Positions 6,797-15,963 of a DNA stretch of 53,866 nt are shown one piece after another. The notes under the pieces were generated by a model. That model saw only the letters and a program-made list of their open reading frames with translations. It did no database searches and was not told where the DNA came from. Position 1 is the stretch's first letter; every line of letters starts with the position of its first letter. The stretch comes from Bacteroidales bacterium (GTDB taxonomy: Bacteria; Bacteroidota; Bacteroidia; Bacteroidales; UBA932), in NCBI GenBank assembly GCA_017458265.1, contig JAFTFV010000029.1, positions 1-53,866 on the forward strand. The letters are read 5' to 3'. A program made the translations under genes and the position numbers.

Positions 6797-9700
6797 ATGA
6801 ATCGAGTAACACTAAGCGCCTTTTCATCAGTTCTTTTTCTTCCTTTTTCTTTTTTATTATCCGATTATTCAGTCCTGGCCCAGGTTACAGGAGACGCCCT
6901 TTACAAGCGCGGTGCCACAGTTCTTGAGAACACCTATCCTCCATCTCCGGAGCCATCGTCAGCGGTTAAGTATTCAGACCTTCCGATGTCCTACTGTGAA
7001 GGCATCGTAGATCTTGCCGTTCCCATTTATACCCTAACTGGCCGTGAGTTGGACATTGACCTGTGTTTCCATTATCGCAGCGGCGGCATCCGCTTGGATG
7101 AGATTGGCGGAGTTGCCGGTCTTGGATGGACCCTTGAGGCTGGTGGATGTATCACCAGGACAGTTGTTGACATGCCGGATGAGTTTGAGTCTGTCTACAT
7201 GACCCACGGGATGCCAAGTGGCAGTCTTCTAGCGGATTTGGAATCAATGACGGAGAATACATCCGGCAATGCATTCCTCCGTGATGTACTGTGGCATTAC
7301 AGGGACGTGAGTCTTGACCGTTACAGTTACTCATTCTGCGGTCTTTCCGGAACGTTTGTCATCCTTGATGACGGGTCAGTCTTCCACTTGAGCGGTCCAG
7401 GAGTGGAGATAGTGCCACAAACTGATGAGACTTCCCAAGGGATATCCAGTTTCACAGTACGCGGTCCTGATGGAACAGTTTACATGTTCGGCGATAAGGA
7501 GAGTACCCGCCACTGCGGCAGTTCCGAGTCCCAGATCACTCCTGGTATCGGACAGGCAGATGAATGGACTGCTACCACGGCCTGGCACCTGAGCAGCATC
7601 GCCAGCGCCAGCGGGTGCGAGACGGCCACTTTCAACTATACCGATGGAGATATCTGGAAACGTGACATATGTCCTTTAACGGAGACGGCGGCATTTACGC
7701 AGAGCGGTCTTAACGGATACAGTCAGACCTTTTCAAATCAGAGCAACTACATCAGCAGCCGCTACACTGCCCGCTTCTTGAGCAGCGTCACCCTCAGCGG
7801 TTACACTGCCGTTTTCACATATTCATCAGATACTGGAAATCACTATCACACGGGAGGGGACGGCTGGTCATCATCTCAGAACTGCCCTCGCCGGCTTACC
7901 CGGGTGGATATCAGTTACGACAACAACCTCCTTCAGCGCGTGGAGGTGGGAACGGAGAAAGACCTCTATGACGGCCGTATCATCCTTGGTAGTCTCCGTT
8001 ATTATCGTGGCGGAGAGCTGGATGACAAGTGGAACTTTTCTTATGCAACCCGTACCAGCACTGTATCACGCTATTCACGTGACTGGTATGGTTACTATAA
8101 TTCCGAGTGTGAAGACGGCGGCTCTTCTCGCAACCGTATCTGCCCTTTCACGGTCAATCAGTCGTATGGGACCCTTCAACGCAGTTATGGTACTCCCAAT
8201 GGGTCTGCCGCTTCATATATGAGTCTTACCCGTATTAGCCATGACAAGGCAGTTACGACCATCGAGTACGAAGGCAGCGAGATTACCAGCCAGGGACAGA
8301 CGGCACCGGTGGGCATACGTGTCAAGCGCATCGCCGTTCAGGAGGATCGCTTTTCAGTCCTGAATCGCACCTTCACTTATGAGAATGGCGTATGTATCGG
8401 CCCATTTGTTCCGCTTTCCGATTACTATACCGATGTCAGCTGCACCCAGTCTTTGGAATCCAGTAGCGGAGGTATCCCTGTAGGCGTCGTATACACATGG
8501 GGCTTCTCTGTTCATGAGAGCTCCGTCACGGGTGGTTTGGGAATCGAAGCGAGCCGCATTCTTTACGGCAGGGTGACTGAGGACGTGACCAGCGGCAGTC
8601 TGTTGTCAGCGGGCGGCCCTCGGACGGTTTATACGTTCTCTACCGGCGGAGTCCGCCTCTCCTCCGTGAGTACTATTTCCCGTTTTCCCGACACTTGGTA
8701 TGACAGGTACAATGCGGCTTCACAGTCGGTCGGTGTTCCCATCCATCCCTGGACTGGAGTCAGGAGCGGATATGATGAGAGCGGTCCCGACAGTCCGGCC
8801 CTCCTGATAAAGAAAGAGACCTATGCCTGGGAAGGCAGTGGCCACACCCTTGTCGAAAGTGAGGATTACTCCTACGACACCCCTCGGCGGCGCAGCGTCC
8901 TTCTGGACTACAAAGTGAGCCAAGTCATGCAGCGCTATCAAAGCGGAGACCTTCGGTACTCAGACATGTATCACTATCCTGTCTATGGCCACGATTCCCC
9001 CGGCAACGTTCCTGTCAAATCCGTTCGCGTCAGCTACCACCCGGGTGGGAATGACACGACTACTGTAAGAAGCGCATATAAAGGTCGCGGAGACCTTAGC
9101 ATTCCACCCCGCCTGTCAAGTGTCGCCCATGACAATGGTGACCGTACCCGTCTTGTCCGCTACACTTACCCTGATACATGGACAGATGGTCCAACATGGG
9201 CCACATCCCTTAAACAGGCCCACGTGCTGAGTGTGCCTCTGAAGACGACATATGGTTATGTGGACAGTTCCTATAATGGCAATATCCCATACCAGCCGCT
9301 GTTTGTCCCCATAATAGTCGAGCCCGTCATCATACAGGATGGACCGGTACTGTACGAGACTGACCGCGAATATGGCTGGTATGAAATCGGCGGTGCACAG
9401 CGTCTGATGCCCCACCGAACCATTGAGTTCACAGACGGCCTCGAGTCTTGGAGTGAGGAGATCCTTTCCCGTGACACTTGGGGAAACCCTTCATCCGTAA
9501 AGATTAAGGGGCATCCCATCACTTTCGTTGAGTGGGGCCTTAACGGTCTCTATCCATTGACCATCACGGAAGGAACGGGAGCGGATGCTCATATAAATAC
9601 GTATACATGGCTTCCGGGCATCGGACTTACGTCAGAGACCACCCCTTCGGGAGTAACCACTTCTTATGAGTATGATGGCGCAGGCCGCCTAACTGCTGTA

Positions 9701-12700
9701 AAAGATGAGTCTGGCCGCACAATAGAGTCGTATGAGTACCATCTCATGGCCGATGCCTCTGGTCGCCGGAGCCGTCGACAGAGAACATACCGCGATGCTT
9801 CCGGGACAATCTGTTCTGAGAGCGTCCTATGGTGGAACGAACTCGGTCTTCTGAAGGAGGCTATCTCTATCGGCCGTTCCGGAACTGGGTCTGACCTTGT
9901 AACGGCTTCTGACAGGGATTATCTCCTGCATGATGATGCAAGAACCTGGCTCCCTTATCCCGCGGATACAGATGGTGGGCTATTCCAGGCAAACGCATCC
10001 GCCGCAGCTGCTACATATCACTCAAATGCCCTTGCCTATGTAATGAAAGCATATGAGGAGTCATCCAGAGACCGTGTTCAGCGGACTGCCCTTCCAGGGT
10101 ATGCCGGTTCACACGAGGATGTACATGATACAAGGGTGAATCCGTCTTTCCCGCTGCTTGAATGGGATGAGACTGACAATACTGTTGTCCAGAATGGCAC
10201 ATGGCCTCAGTGGAGCGTAAGGGACGATTATACTGTGGATGCAGACGGACGCCGTAAGAGCGTTCTCACGGACGGAGTCGGCCGCACCCTTGGTACTACC
10301 TCAGACGTAAGATATGTCTATGACAGACACGATCGCCTCCGTGCTGTTGCTCCGGGTGGGACAGTTCTAACCGATACGCTTAATATGTGGCGCTATCGCT
10401 ATGACAGCATAGGCCGTCTGAACGCCAAGGCTCTACCTGGGTGTACAGACGCGATGCGCTTCAGTTATGATACGGAAGACAGGATAATCAGCGTGGCTGA
10501 CGGTGATGGTACCCGTGAAATGGAGTATGACGTTCATGGCCGCATAGTGCGTGTATATCACAATTCAACTGCAGCGGGTAGCGTCCGGGGACTAATTGAA
10601 GAACATAGCTACGACAGCGAGTTGCCTGCTGCTACGGCACTCTTTGTCCAGGCTGGAGAGCCGGTATCGTGGAGCGGTCCAGTGACCGGGCTTGAGACTG
10701 GTAACAGAATGGCTTTGATCGGCACTGAAGGCAGCGTCGAAGGATATATCAACTCAGTCATACGCTATGATAACCGCGCACGCAAGTCCGTACAGGTGAG
10801 CCTGTATCCTGATGGAGGCATCCACAAGACGAACTATGAATATGACTTCAGCGGCGAAGTGATACGGGAAGTGGAGTCATATACATGTGGCTCCTCCAGC
10901 GATGTTCTGGAGCACCGATATACCTTCGACAACTGGGAACGGTTGGTATCCTCAGTTTCCACATTGTGCATCGGCGCAAACAATACTGTGTCAAGGGATA
11001 GTACCGTATACAGTTATGATGCCCTTGGCCGATTGGGAAGCCGCGTGTCATACAGTGGCGTCTCCCCCACCCTGACCACAACTGACACCTATACCCTCCA
11101 GGGCTGGCTGCAGGAGAGAGCTGTCTCCACCTCCGGCAGCGGAGTCATCTATAGCGAGTCCCTTGACTACGATTCGGTCACAGGTCTCAGCGGTATAACG
11201 CCATCGTATACTGGGAAGATAACAAAGAAAACTCAGACGATAGCTTCGTCATCGGCCGGCGCTACTTCCACAAGATACGAGGGCTATGCTTACGACTCCC
11301 TAGCTCGGCTTAGCCGTGTGGTCCCATCACTGGGCGGAGCGGCAGTGTACAACACTGACCGGAGAGGGAACGTTCAAAGCATTGTTCATTATCGTCCCAA
11401 TGGAAGCCAGCTATTTTCGGAAGAGTTTGCCTACGGTGGTGACAGGCTTACCTCTTTGACAAATCTCACCCATCCGGATGGTGTGCAGTTCCAATACGAC
11501 GCTATGGGCCGCATGGTCACGGATGGCATGTCCGGGACAGAAATAAACTATAACAGGATAGGAGAAGCGCAAAAAGTCATCTCCGGTGGCTCAACTTTGG
11601 TAAAATTTTCCTATCTTGCAGATGGTACCCTGGAGAGTGCAGCGGATGCAGGAGGAGAAGGTCTGGTGTACCGCGGCTCTTTGATATATAGAAGAGGCAG
11701 TAATGGAACGCTCAACCTGGAAAGCGCATCGTTTGGTGCCGGCCGTCTCACTCCTTCCGGAGTGCGTTATCATGTGACGGACCATCTTGGCAGTGTGATG
11801 GCCGTCGTTGACGGCACCACCGGCGACGTTCTTGAATCCGGCATATACGGAGTGTACGGAGCACGCACTGCGCTGGTCGCTAATACCGGCACCACGAGTG
11901 GAACTCGGCAGCGCTTTACCGGCAAGGAAGACATGGGAGTAGAGTTCGGTGTCCCATATACGGACTTCGGTGCCCGGCACTATGCCCCCGCCCTTGGCCG
12001 CTGGACCACGCCCGACCCCCTGAGCGAAGACTACTACCCCACCAGCCCATACGTCTACTGCAACGGTGATCCTGTGAACCTGGTGGATACGGATGGAAGA
12101 GATATATTCATCTCTAATTATAAGTATTCAGCTGGAAAACTATATAATGAATTTGGAAAGACTGTTTTACTTAAGGATGTACCTCGCTTTGTTAGAAAAG
12201 CATTCAATGCTATTCAGATAATTAATAGCACAGAGAAAGGAGCACAATTAATTAGCAATCTTTCCGACTCTGATAATAGTTTTTACATCAGAAAGTCAAA
12301 TATAAGTTCCTTTTCCGCCCTAAATGTACGAGGCGCTAATGCTAAAGCCATTAATGAACAGAACGCAGAAAAATATAGCCCTATTGAAGTTGGGTCAGGA
12401 GGGATAGTAAAATGGAATTCACATGGAGCATTAATACCAACCACAGAGGGAGGGAAAGTAAATCCTGTCATTGACCTCGCTCATGAACTGTTTCATGCAG
12501 CAGATGCTGATAATGGGCTATTAGATAATCGAAAAGTTATGGGATTGAAAAAAAATGAATGGCAAGCTGTCTTCAATGAAAATTTGTTACGTGATCAGTT
12601 GAATCTTCCATTAAGAACACATTATACTTGTGGATTCGACGAGTCTGGACGATTCATAAATGGTGTTGGCCCAGAAATGTTGAGCAACGGACAACCAATA

Positions 12701-12721
12701 TTTCCTTCCTGGTATCATTGA
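6797..12721 (+). CDS. RHS/YD-repeat protein with C-terminal HExxH metallopeptidase-like toxin domain
   Basis: A 1974-residue polymorphic-toxin-type protein. It has a signal peptide (about residues 1-29, cleaved near VLAQ). A long beta-rich shell domain follows, then from about residue 960 multiple YD repeats (such as YEYDGAGRL, YRYDSIGRLN, YSYDALGRL). The RHS core lies at about 1650-1770, including YHVTDHLGSV, RFTGKEDMG, DFGARHYAPALGRW and PVNLVDTDGRD. After the core the variable tip (about 1771-1974) changes to AT-rich DNA. It carries HELFH (His1896, Glu1897, His1900) and a later NEWQAVFNENLLR...LPLRTHY segment. These resemble the NleD-like M91 zinc peptidases seen as RHS tips; zinc binding and toxicity are inferred. 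No T9SS tail domain or T6SS partner is seen, so the export route past the periplasm is unknown. Confidence 0.9.
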   Translation: MNRVTLSAFSSVLFLPFSFLLSDYSVLAQVTGDALYKRGATVLENTYPPSPEPSSAVKYSDLPMSYCEGIVDLAVPIYTLTGRELDIDLCFHYRSGGIRLDEIGGVAGLGWTLEAGGCITRTVVDMPDEFESVYMTHGMPSGSLLADLESMTENTSGNAFLRDVLWHYRDVSLDRYSYSFCGLSGTFVILDDGSVFHLSGPGVEIVPQTDETSQGISSFTVRGPDGTVYMFGDKESTRHCGSSESQITPGIGQADEWTATTAWHLSSIASASGCETATFNYTDGDIWKRDICPLTETAAFTQSGLNGYSQTFSNQSNYISSRYTARFLSSVTLSGYTAVFTYSSDTGNHYHTGGDGWSSSQNCPRRLTRVDISYDNNLLQRVEVGTEKDLYDGRIILGSLRYYRGGELDDKWNFSYATRTSTVSRYSRDWYGYYNSECEDGGSSRNRICPFTVNQSYGTLQRSYGTPNGSAASYMSLTRISHDKAVTTIEYEGSEITSQGQTAPVGIRVKRIAVQEDRFSVLNRTFTYENGVCIGPFVPLSDYYTDVSCTQSLESSSGGIPVGVVYTWGFSVHESSVTGGLGIEASRILYGRVTEDVTSGSLLSAGGPRTVYTFSTGGVRLSSVSTISRFPDTWYDRYNAASQSVGVPIHPWTGVRSGYDESGPDSPALLIKKETYAWEGSGHTLVESEDYSYDTPRRRSVLLDYKVSQVMQRYQSGDLRYSDMYHYPVYGHDSPGNVPVKSVRVSYHPGGNDTTTVRSAYKGRGDLSIPPRLSSVAHDNGDRTRLVRYTYPDTWTDGPTWATSLKQAHVLSVPLKTTYGYVDSSYNGNIPYQPLFVPIIVEPVIIQDGPVLYETDREYGWYEIGGAQRLMPHRTIEFTDGLESWSEEILSRDTWGNPSSVKIKGHPITFVEWGLNGLYPLTITEGTGADAHINTYTWLPGIGLTSETTPSGVTTSYEYDGAGRLTAVKDESGRTIESYEYHLMADASGRRSRRQRTYRDASGTICSESVLWWNELGLLKEAISIGRSGTGSDLVTASDRDYLLHDDARTWLPYPADTDGGLFQANASAAAATYHSNALAYVMKAYEESSRDRVQRTALPGYAGSHEDVHDTRVNPSFPLLEWDETDNTVVQNGTWPQWSVRDDYTVDADGRRKSVLTDGVGRTLGTTSDVRYVYDRHDRLRAVAPGGTVLTDTLNMWRYRYDSIGRLNAKALPGCTDAMRFSYDTEDRIISVADGDGTREMEYDVHGRIVRVYHNSTAAGSVRGLIEEHSYDSELPAATALFVQAGEPVSWSGPVTGLETGNRMALIGTEGSVEGYINSVIRYDNRARKSVQVSLYPDGGIHKTNYEYDFSGEVIREVESYTCGSSSDVLEHRYTFDNWERLVSSVSTLCIGANNTVSRDSTVYSYDALGRLGSRVSYSGVSPTLTTTDTYTLQGWLQERAVSTSGSGVIYSESLDYDSVTGLSGITPSYTGKITKKTQTIASSSAGATSTRYEGYAYDSLARLSRVVPSLGGAAVYNTDRRGNVQSIVHYRPNGSQLFSEEFAYGGDRLTSLTNLTHPDGVQFQYDAMGRMVTDGMSGTEINYNRIGEAQKVISGGSTLVKFSYLADGTLESAADAGGEGLVYRGSLIYRRGSNGTLNLESASFGAGRLTPSGVRYHVTDHLGSVMAVVDGTTGDVLESGIYGVYGARTALVANTGTTSGTRQRFTGKEDMGVEFGVPYTDFGARHYAPALGRWTTPDPLSEDYYPTSPYVYCNGDPVNLVDTDGRDIFISNYKYSAGKLYNEFGKTVLLKDVPRFVRKAFNAIQIINSTEKGAQLISNLSDSDNSFYIRKSNISSFSALNVRGANAKAINEQNAEKYSPIEVGSGGIVKWNSHGALIPTTEGGKVNPVIDLAHELFHAADADNGLLDNRKVMGLKKNEWQAVFNENLLRDQLNLPLRTHYTCGFDESGRFINGVGPEMLSNGQPIFPSWYH

Positions 12722-13171
12722 AGCCCTTTTTATGACACTTCGTTAAAGGCTAATAGTTTTTTGTTCAACATTTAATATTCAACACTTTATGCATAATCAC
12801 ATCTGCCCTAAGTCGTCCCTGATAAACGACGGAAGGTAGGCTGTAAAAAGCCTAAAAATAGTGACGATCTTGATTAGAATAGTTGCTTGTGAATTAGGAT
12901 AAGTTGTTTTTTAGTTATCTGGATAGTATATCCAGCGTAGTGTCAAAGCTATGACAACCGACGTCCTCAAGGAGTATACCAGAAGAACGGTTACACCAAG
13001 CTGTCCATTGGTCCTCTTAAGTGTTGATGCACAACACTTATATGCTTGACTTGTTTTTTTCCTGGCAATTCCCGAAATCGCGAAGAAACGACACTGATTT
13101 CAAAGACTATTATTCCTGGGCATACGATACGCCTAATGTACTTATATAAACTAACATACGATTAAATAGAT
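12722..13171 (+). other. AT-rich spacer after the RHS gene
   Basis: 450 bases with no intact gene. The DNA is AT-rich like the toxin tip, contains short out-of-frame fragments, and shows no obvious terminator or consensus promoter. It probably consists of decayed RHS tip DNA; the clearest piece is listed separately. Confidence 0.5.
12947..13027 (+). pseudogene. Possible remnant of a displaced RHS tip
   Basis: An open stretch reads SYDNRRPQGVYQKNG, then YTKLSIGPLKC, then a stop. It is preceded by an in-frame stop and has no start. The composition looks coding, as for the last residues of an older toxin tip, but the assignment is a guess. Confidence 0.3.
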
Positions 13172-13726
13172 ATGCTGCGATTACTCTTTTTTATTCTTCT
13201 GGCATGCTTGGGATTATTCCAGAACAAACGCATTGAGTTAGATGTTCAAGGCTGTGAATTAACCGCACAATATGTTCTTCCCATGCCTTCAAGAGATTAC
13301 GATCTGCTTAGGGTCATAGGTAACGGATGTGAAGGTAGAGACCAGATTAGTATTTTTTCGTTTAAAGGTGGTGAATGTTTGTATATTACTAACGACGCGA
13401 GTCTGTGTACTATTGCAAACCTGGAGACTTACATTTCTAAGGAAGTGACATGCGAGTTGGCCGGTGATACCTGGAGGCGTATTGTTAACCAAGAATCGAA
13501 TTATTTTGCCGAAACATCTGGATATAACGAGAGTTCCGGCTTCTATCGTGACTGGCAATCATTTGATGTCTGCATCGGTTATTATGGTGTTCCAAGAGAT
13601 AAAAAGGAGTTGTTTGATGCTGCTATTGATAATCTTCGTGTGCGCAGGGTCTACTCAACGAGTAAGAATACCGCCACAAAAGTGTTTATCCTAACACCCC
13701 GCACGGCAAAAAATATTAACGGTTAA
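13172..13726 (+). CDS. Hypothetical membrane-anchored or exported protein, candidate immunity protein
   Basis: 184 residues, family not recognised. The N-terminus (MLRLLFFILLACLGLF) is a signal peptide or signal anchor; the rest is soluble, with several cysteines, and would face the periplasm. It lies 450 bases downstream of the RHS toxin tip on the same strand, with the same AT-rich composition unlike the surrounding genes. Immunity proteins commonly sit directly after RHS tips, so protection against the metallopeptidase domain is a reasonable guess, but the gap and lack of a recognised family keep it uncertain. No consensus promoter is visible before it. Confidence 0.6.
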   Translation: MLRLLFFILLACLGLFQNKRIELDVQGCELTAQYVLPMPSRDYDLLRVIGNGCEGRDQISIFSFKGGECLYITNDASLCTIANLETYISKEVTCELAGDTWRRIVNQESNYFAETSGYNESSGFYRDWQSFDVCIGYYGVPRDKKELFDAAIDNLRVRRVYSTSKNTATKVFILTPRTAKNING

Positions 13727-13987
13727 CACAATAATAATATCTTTGTTTCGGTTCCTATAAGCCAAATGGCGGTTTTCGTTTTTGCGATAATTGGTACTGC
13801 GTTACTGGATTCAGGTTTGATGACCCTACTTTTATAAACAAAGACGTTCATTGTTTTGGTTTGCGCAGTAGTTTGCTCCAGCAGGAAAAGCGGGTATTTC
13901 AGCAGCTCTGCCGCCTCGTCAACATCGGCCTCGTCAAGGAAAAGGGAGATGGAGAGTTCCTCGCCGCCCTGGGCCGAAGCTATAAGC

Positions 13988-14065
13988 GACGCGATGCGCC
14001 GCATGGTAACGGACGGCCCGTCCTGCGCAGAAATATGCTATAACAGGATCGGAAAAGTGCAAAAA
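13988..14065 (+). pseudogene. Fragment of an RHS core repeat
   Basis: 78 bases align without gaps to 11498-11575 inside the RHS gene, with about 64 identities by my count. The translations also match: DAMRRMVTDGPSCAEICYNR here, DAMGRMVTDGMSGTEINYNR there. Similarity stops on both sides. This is debris of a second RHS copy or of an earlier rearrangement. Confidence 0.8.
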
Positions 14066-14072
14066 CTAGAGA

Positions 14073-14104
14073 GGGTGACCATCTGTCAATTTGACCGGTC
14101 ACCC
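14073..14104. repeat. Nested inverted repeat between RHS debris and pgi
   Basis: GGGTGACC at 14073-14080 pairs with GGTCACCC at 14097-14104. Inside it GTCAA and TTGAC (14085-14095) form a second small stem. It may be the pgi terminator on the minus strand (a short T-run follows some bases later) or an end of the RHS island. Confidence 0.55.
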
Positions 14105-14127
14105 CAATGTATAAATATATCAAATAT

Positions 14128-15465
14128 TTACAGTCTCTCACGAATTGCTCTGGTAGCTTCTTCGTAACCGGGCTTTTCCAGAAGTGCGAACATGTTCTTC
14201 TTGTATGCCTCAACACCGGGCTGATTGAAGGGGTTCACTCCAAGGGTGTAGGCGCTGATGCCGCAGGCGAACTCGAAGAAGTACAGGAGTGCTCCCAGGT
14301 TTTTGGCATCCACCTTTTCCATGGAAACGCTTATCTGGGGAACGCCGCCGTCAATGTGTGCGAGCCTGGTTCCCAGTTCGGCCATGTGGTTGCAGTGTTC
14401 GACATGCTTTCCGGCAAGGAAATTGAGCTGGTCCAGATTCTGCGGGTCTGAGCCGATGACCACGCTTCTTTGTGCCTTCTCTACATGCAGTACGGTTTCG
14501 AACATCACGCGTGAGCCTTCCTGGATGAACTGTCCCATAGAGTGGAGGTCTGCTGTGTTGTTGACGCTGGCGGGGAAGATACCCTTGCCATCCTTGCCTT
14601 CCGATTCACCGTAGAGCTGCTTCCACCATTCTGCCACATAAGTGAGCTTGGGGTTGTAGTTTACGAGGATTTCGATGGATTTGCCGCACTGAGTGTGAAG
14701 GAGATTGCGGACGGCGGCATAGACAACTGCGGGGTTTTCTGCTGATTTCACGGAGAGGGCCTTTTCGGCTTCCAGGGCACCTGCGATGAGGCCCTTCACG
14801 TCAAGACCTGCAGCTGCGATAGGGAGGAGTCCAACGGGAGTGAGGACTGAAAAACGGCCGCCTACATTGTCCGGAACAACGAATGTCTTATATCCTTCCT
14901 GAGTGGAAAGTGTCTTGAGGGCTCCCTTCTTTGCATCAGTGATGGCTACGATACGGGTTGCGGCCTCGGCCTTGCCGTAGCGCTCCTCAATATACTGCTT
15001 GACGATACGGAATGCGACTGCGGGTTCTGTGGTGGTACCGCTCTTGGAGATCACGATGGTTGCAACGTTGCGTTCAGCGGCAAGGTCCATGAGTTCTGCA
15101 AGGTATTCCTCGGAGAGGTTATTGCCGGCGAAGACAACCTCGGGGGCGTCTTTTTTCCTGAGCTGCTTTGCGAAGTTGTGGCTGAGAGCCTCGATGACGC
15201 ACTTTGCGCCAAGGTAGCTTCCTCCGATGCCGATGGCAATCACGAGGTCTACGCCTTTCGCTTTCCAGTCTTTGCAGATTGTGTCAATGTCGCTGAGCAT
15301 CTCAGCAGGGATTTCAGAGGGGAGGTGCTTCCAGCCAAGGAAGTCATTACCTGCGCCTTTTTCGGATTCGAGTACGTCAAAAGCCTCGAGGGCCTTCTCT
15401 GCATATAAATCATATTTGCCGGTCTCAATGAAAGAGCCACAACCTGTTACGTCAATTTTTACCAT
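14128..15465 (-). CDS. pgi: Glucose-6-phosphate isomerase
   Basis: A 445-residue cytoplasmic enzyme interconverting glucose-6-phosphate and fructose-6-phosphate in glycolysis and gluconeogenesis. Signatures: IGIGGSYLGAKCVIEAL (about residues 77-93), VISKSGTTTEPAVAFR (sugar-phosphate loop), a GGRFSVLTPVGLLP block, and the C-terminal GVNPFNQPGVEAYKK with catalytic lysine. The length fits the shorter PGI form of Firmicutes and Bacteroidota. A TAACTTTG element lies about 25 bases upstream, so it can be transcribed apart from recX. Confidence 0.97.
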   Translation of the reverse strand: MVKIDVTGCGSFIETGKYDLYAEKALEAFDVLESEKGAGNDFLGWKHLPSEIPAEMLSDIDTICKDWKAKGVDLVIAIGIGGSYLGAKCVIEALSHNFAKQLRKKDAPEVVFAGNNLSEEYLAELMDLAAERNVATIVISKSGTTTEPAVAFRIVKQYIEERYGKAEAATRIVAITDAKKGALKTLSTQEGYKTFVVPDNVGGRFSVLTPVGLLPIAAAGLDVKGLIAGALEAEKALSVKSAENPAVVYAAVRNLLHTQCGKSIEILVNYNPKLTYVAEWWKQLYGESEGKDGKGIFPASVNNTADLHSMGQFIQEGSRVMFETVLHVEKAQRSVVIGSDPQNLDQLNFLAGKHVEHCNHMAELGTRLAHIDGGVPQISVSMEKVDAKNLGALLYFFEFACGISAYTLGVNPFNQPGVEAYKKNMFALLEKPGYEEATRAIRERL

Positions 15466-15490
15466 ATTGATTACTTGTTTGATTGAATTT

Positions 15491-15498
15491 CAAAGTTA
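15491..15498 (-). promoter_or_regulatory. -7 element for pgi
   Basis: TAACTTTG on the minus strand, overlapping the recX stop codon. No convincing -33 box is present. Confidence 0.45.
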
Positions 15499-15963
15499 AT
15501 GATTATTTTTAATAATAAGGTCAAGAATACTTGAAACTTCTTGATATTCGTATCCCCTCGAGAGTGCAAACTTCAGGAGCTTGAGCTTGCACTGGGGGTC
15601 TCCCTGAAGGGTACGGTACTTTGCGGCGAGGACGCTCTCCAGCTTTCTCGCCGCTTTTGGTTCCTCAATTTCGGACATTCCGGAAGCGATGTCGGCATCG
15701 GAGATGCCCTTTGAACGCAGCTGGAAGCGGATTTTGACGGGGCCCCAGCCCTGGATTGACGCCTTTTCACGGGCGAAGGCAGATGCGTAGCGCGCATCGT
15801 CTACATACCTGTCGGCAACAAGGGAGTCAACAACGCGCTTTGCAGCATCGGCATCCCCTTCGAGATCCCGCAGAGCCTTGGTATACATCTGGCTCCGGCA
15901 ATACTCTGCCTTGGAGCAGAGCCTCTGCAAACGGGAAAGGCACTTGTCGTAATCCATAGTCAT
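15496..15963 (-). CDS. recX: Regulatory protein RecX
   Basis: 155 residues built from three-helix RecX repeats: SRLQRLCSKAEYCRSQM at the start, then DRYVDDARYASAFAREKA and WGPVKIRFQLRSKGIS (about 52-82). RecX binds the RecA filament and limits its growth. Its start overlaps the stop of the patatin gene (TGATG), so the two are co-translated. recA itself lies about 3.5 kb away on the other strand, so recX is not in the classical recA-recX operon. Confidence 0.9.
   Translation of the reverse strand: MTMDYDKCLSRLQRLCSKAEYCRSQMYTKALRDLEGDADAAKRVVDSLVADRYVDDARYASAFAREKASIQGWGPVKIRFQLRSKGISDADIASGMSEIEEPKAARKLESVLAAKYRTLQGDPQCKLKLLKFALSRGYEYQEVSSILDLIIKNNH

Noticed and set aside
6797-12721. Type IX secretion of the RHS protein
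   Set aside because: The C-terminus is the toxin-like tip and shows no T9SS sorting domain.
13723-14004. 93-residue minus-strand frame beside the RHS debris
   Set aside because: Parts look protein-like (a Glu/Leu-rich middle), but it starts inside the RHS core remnant, has no promoter and no recognised family. It is more likely decayed DNA than a gene.
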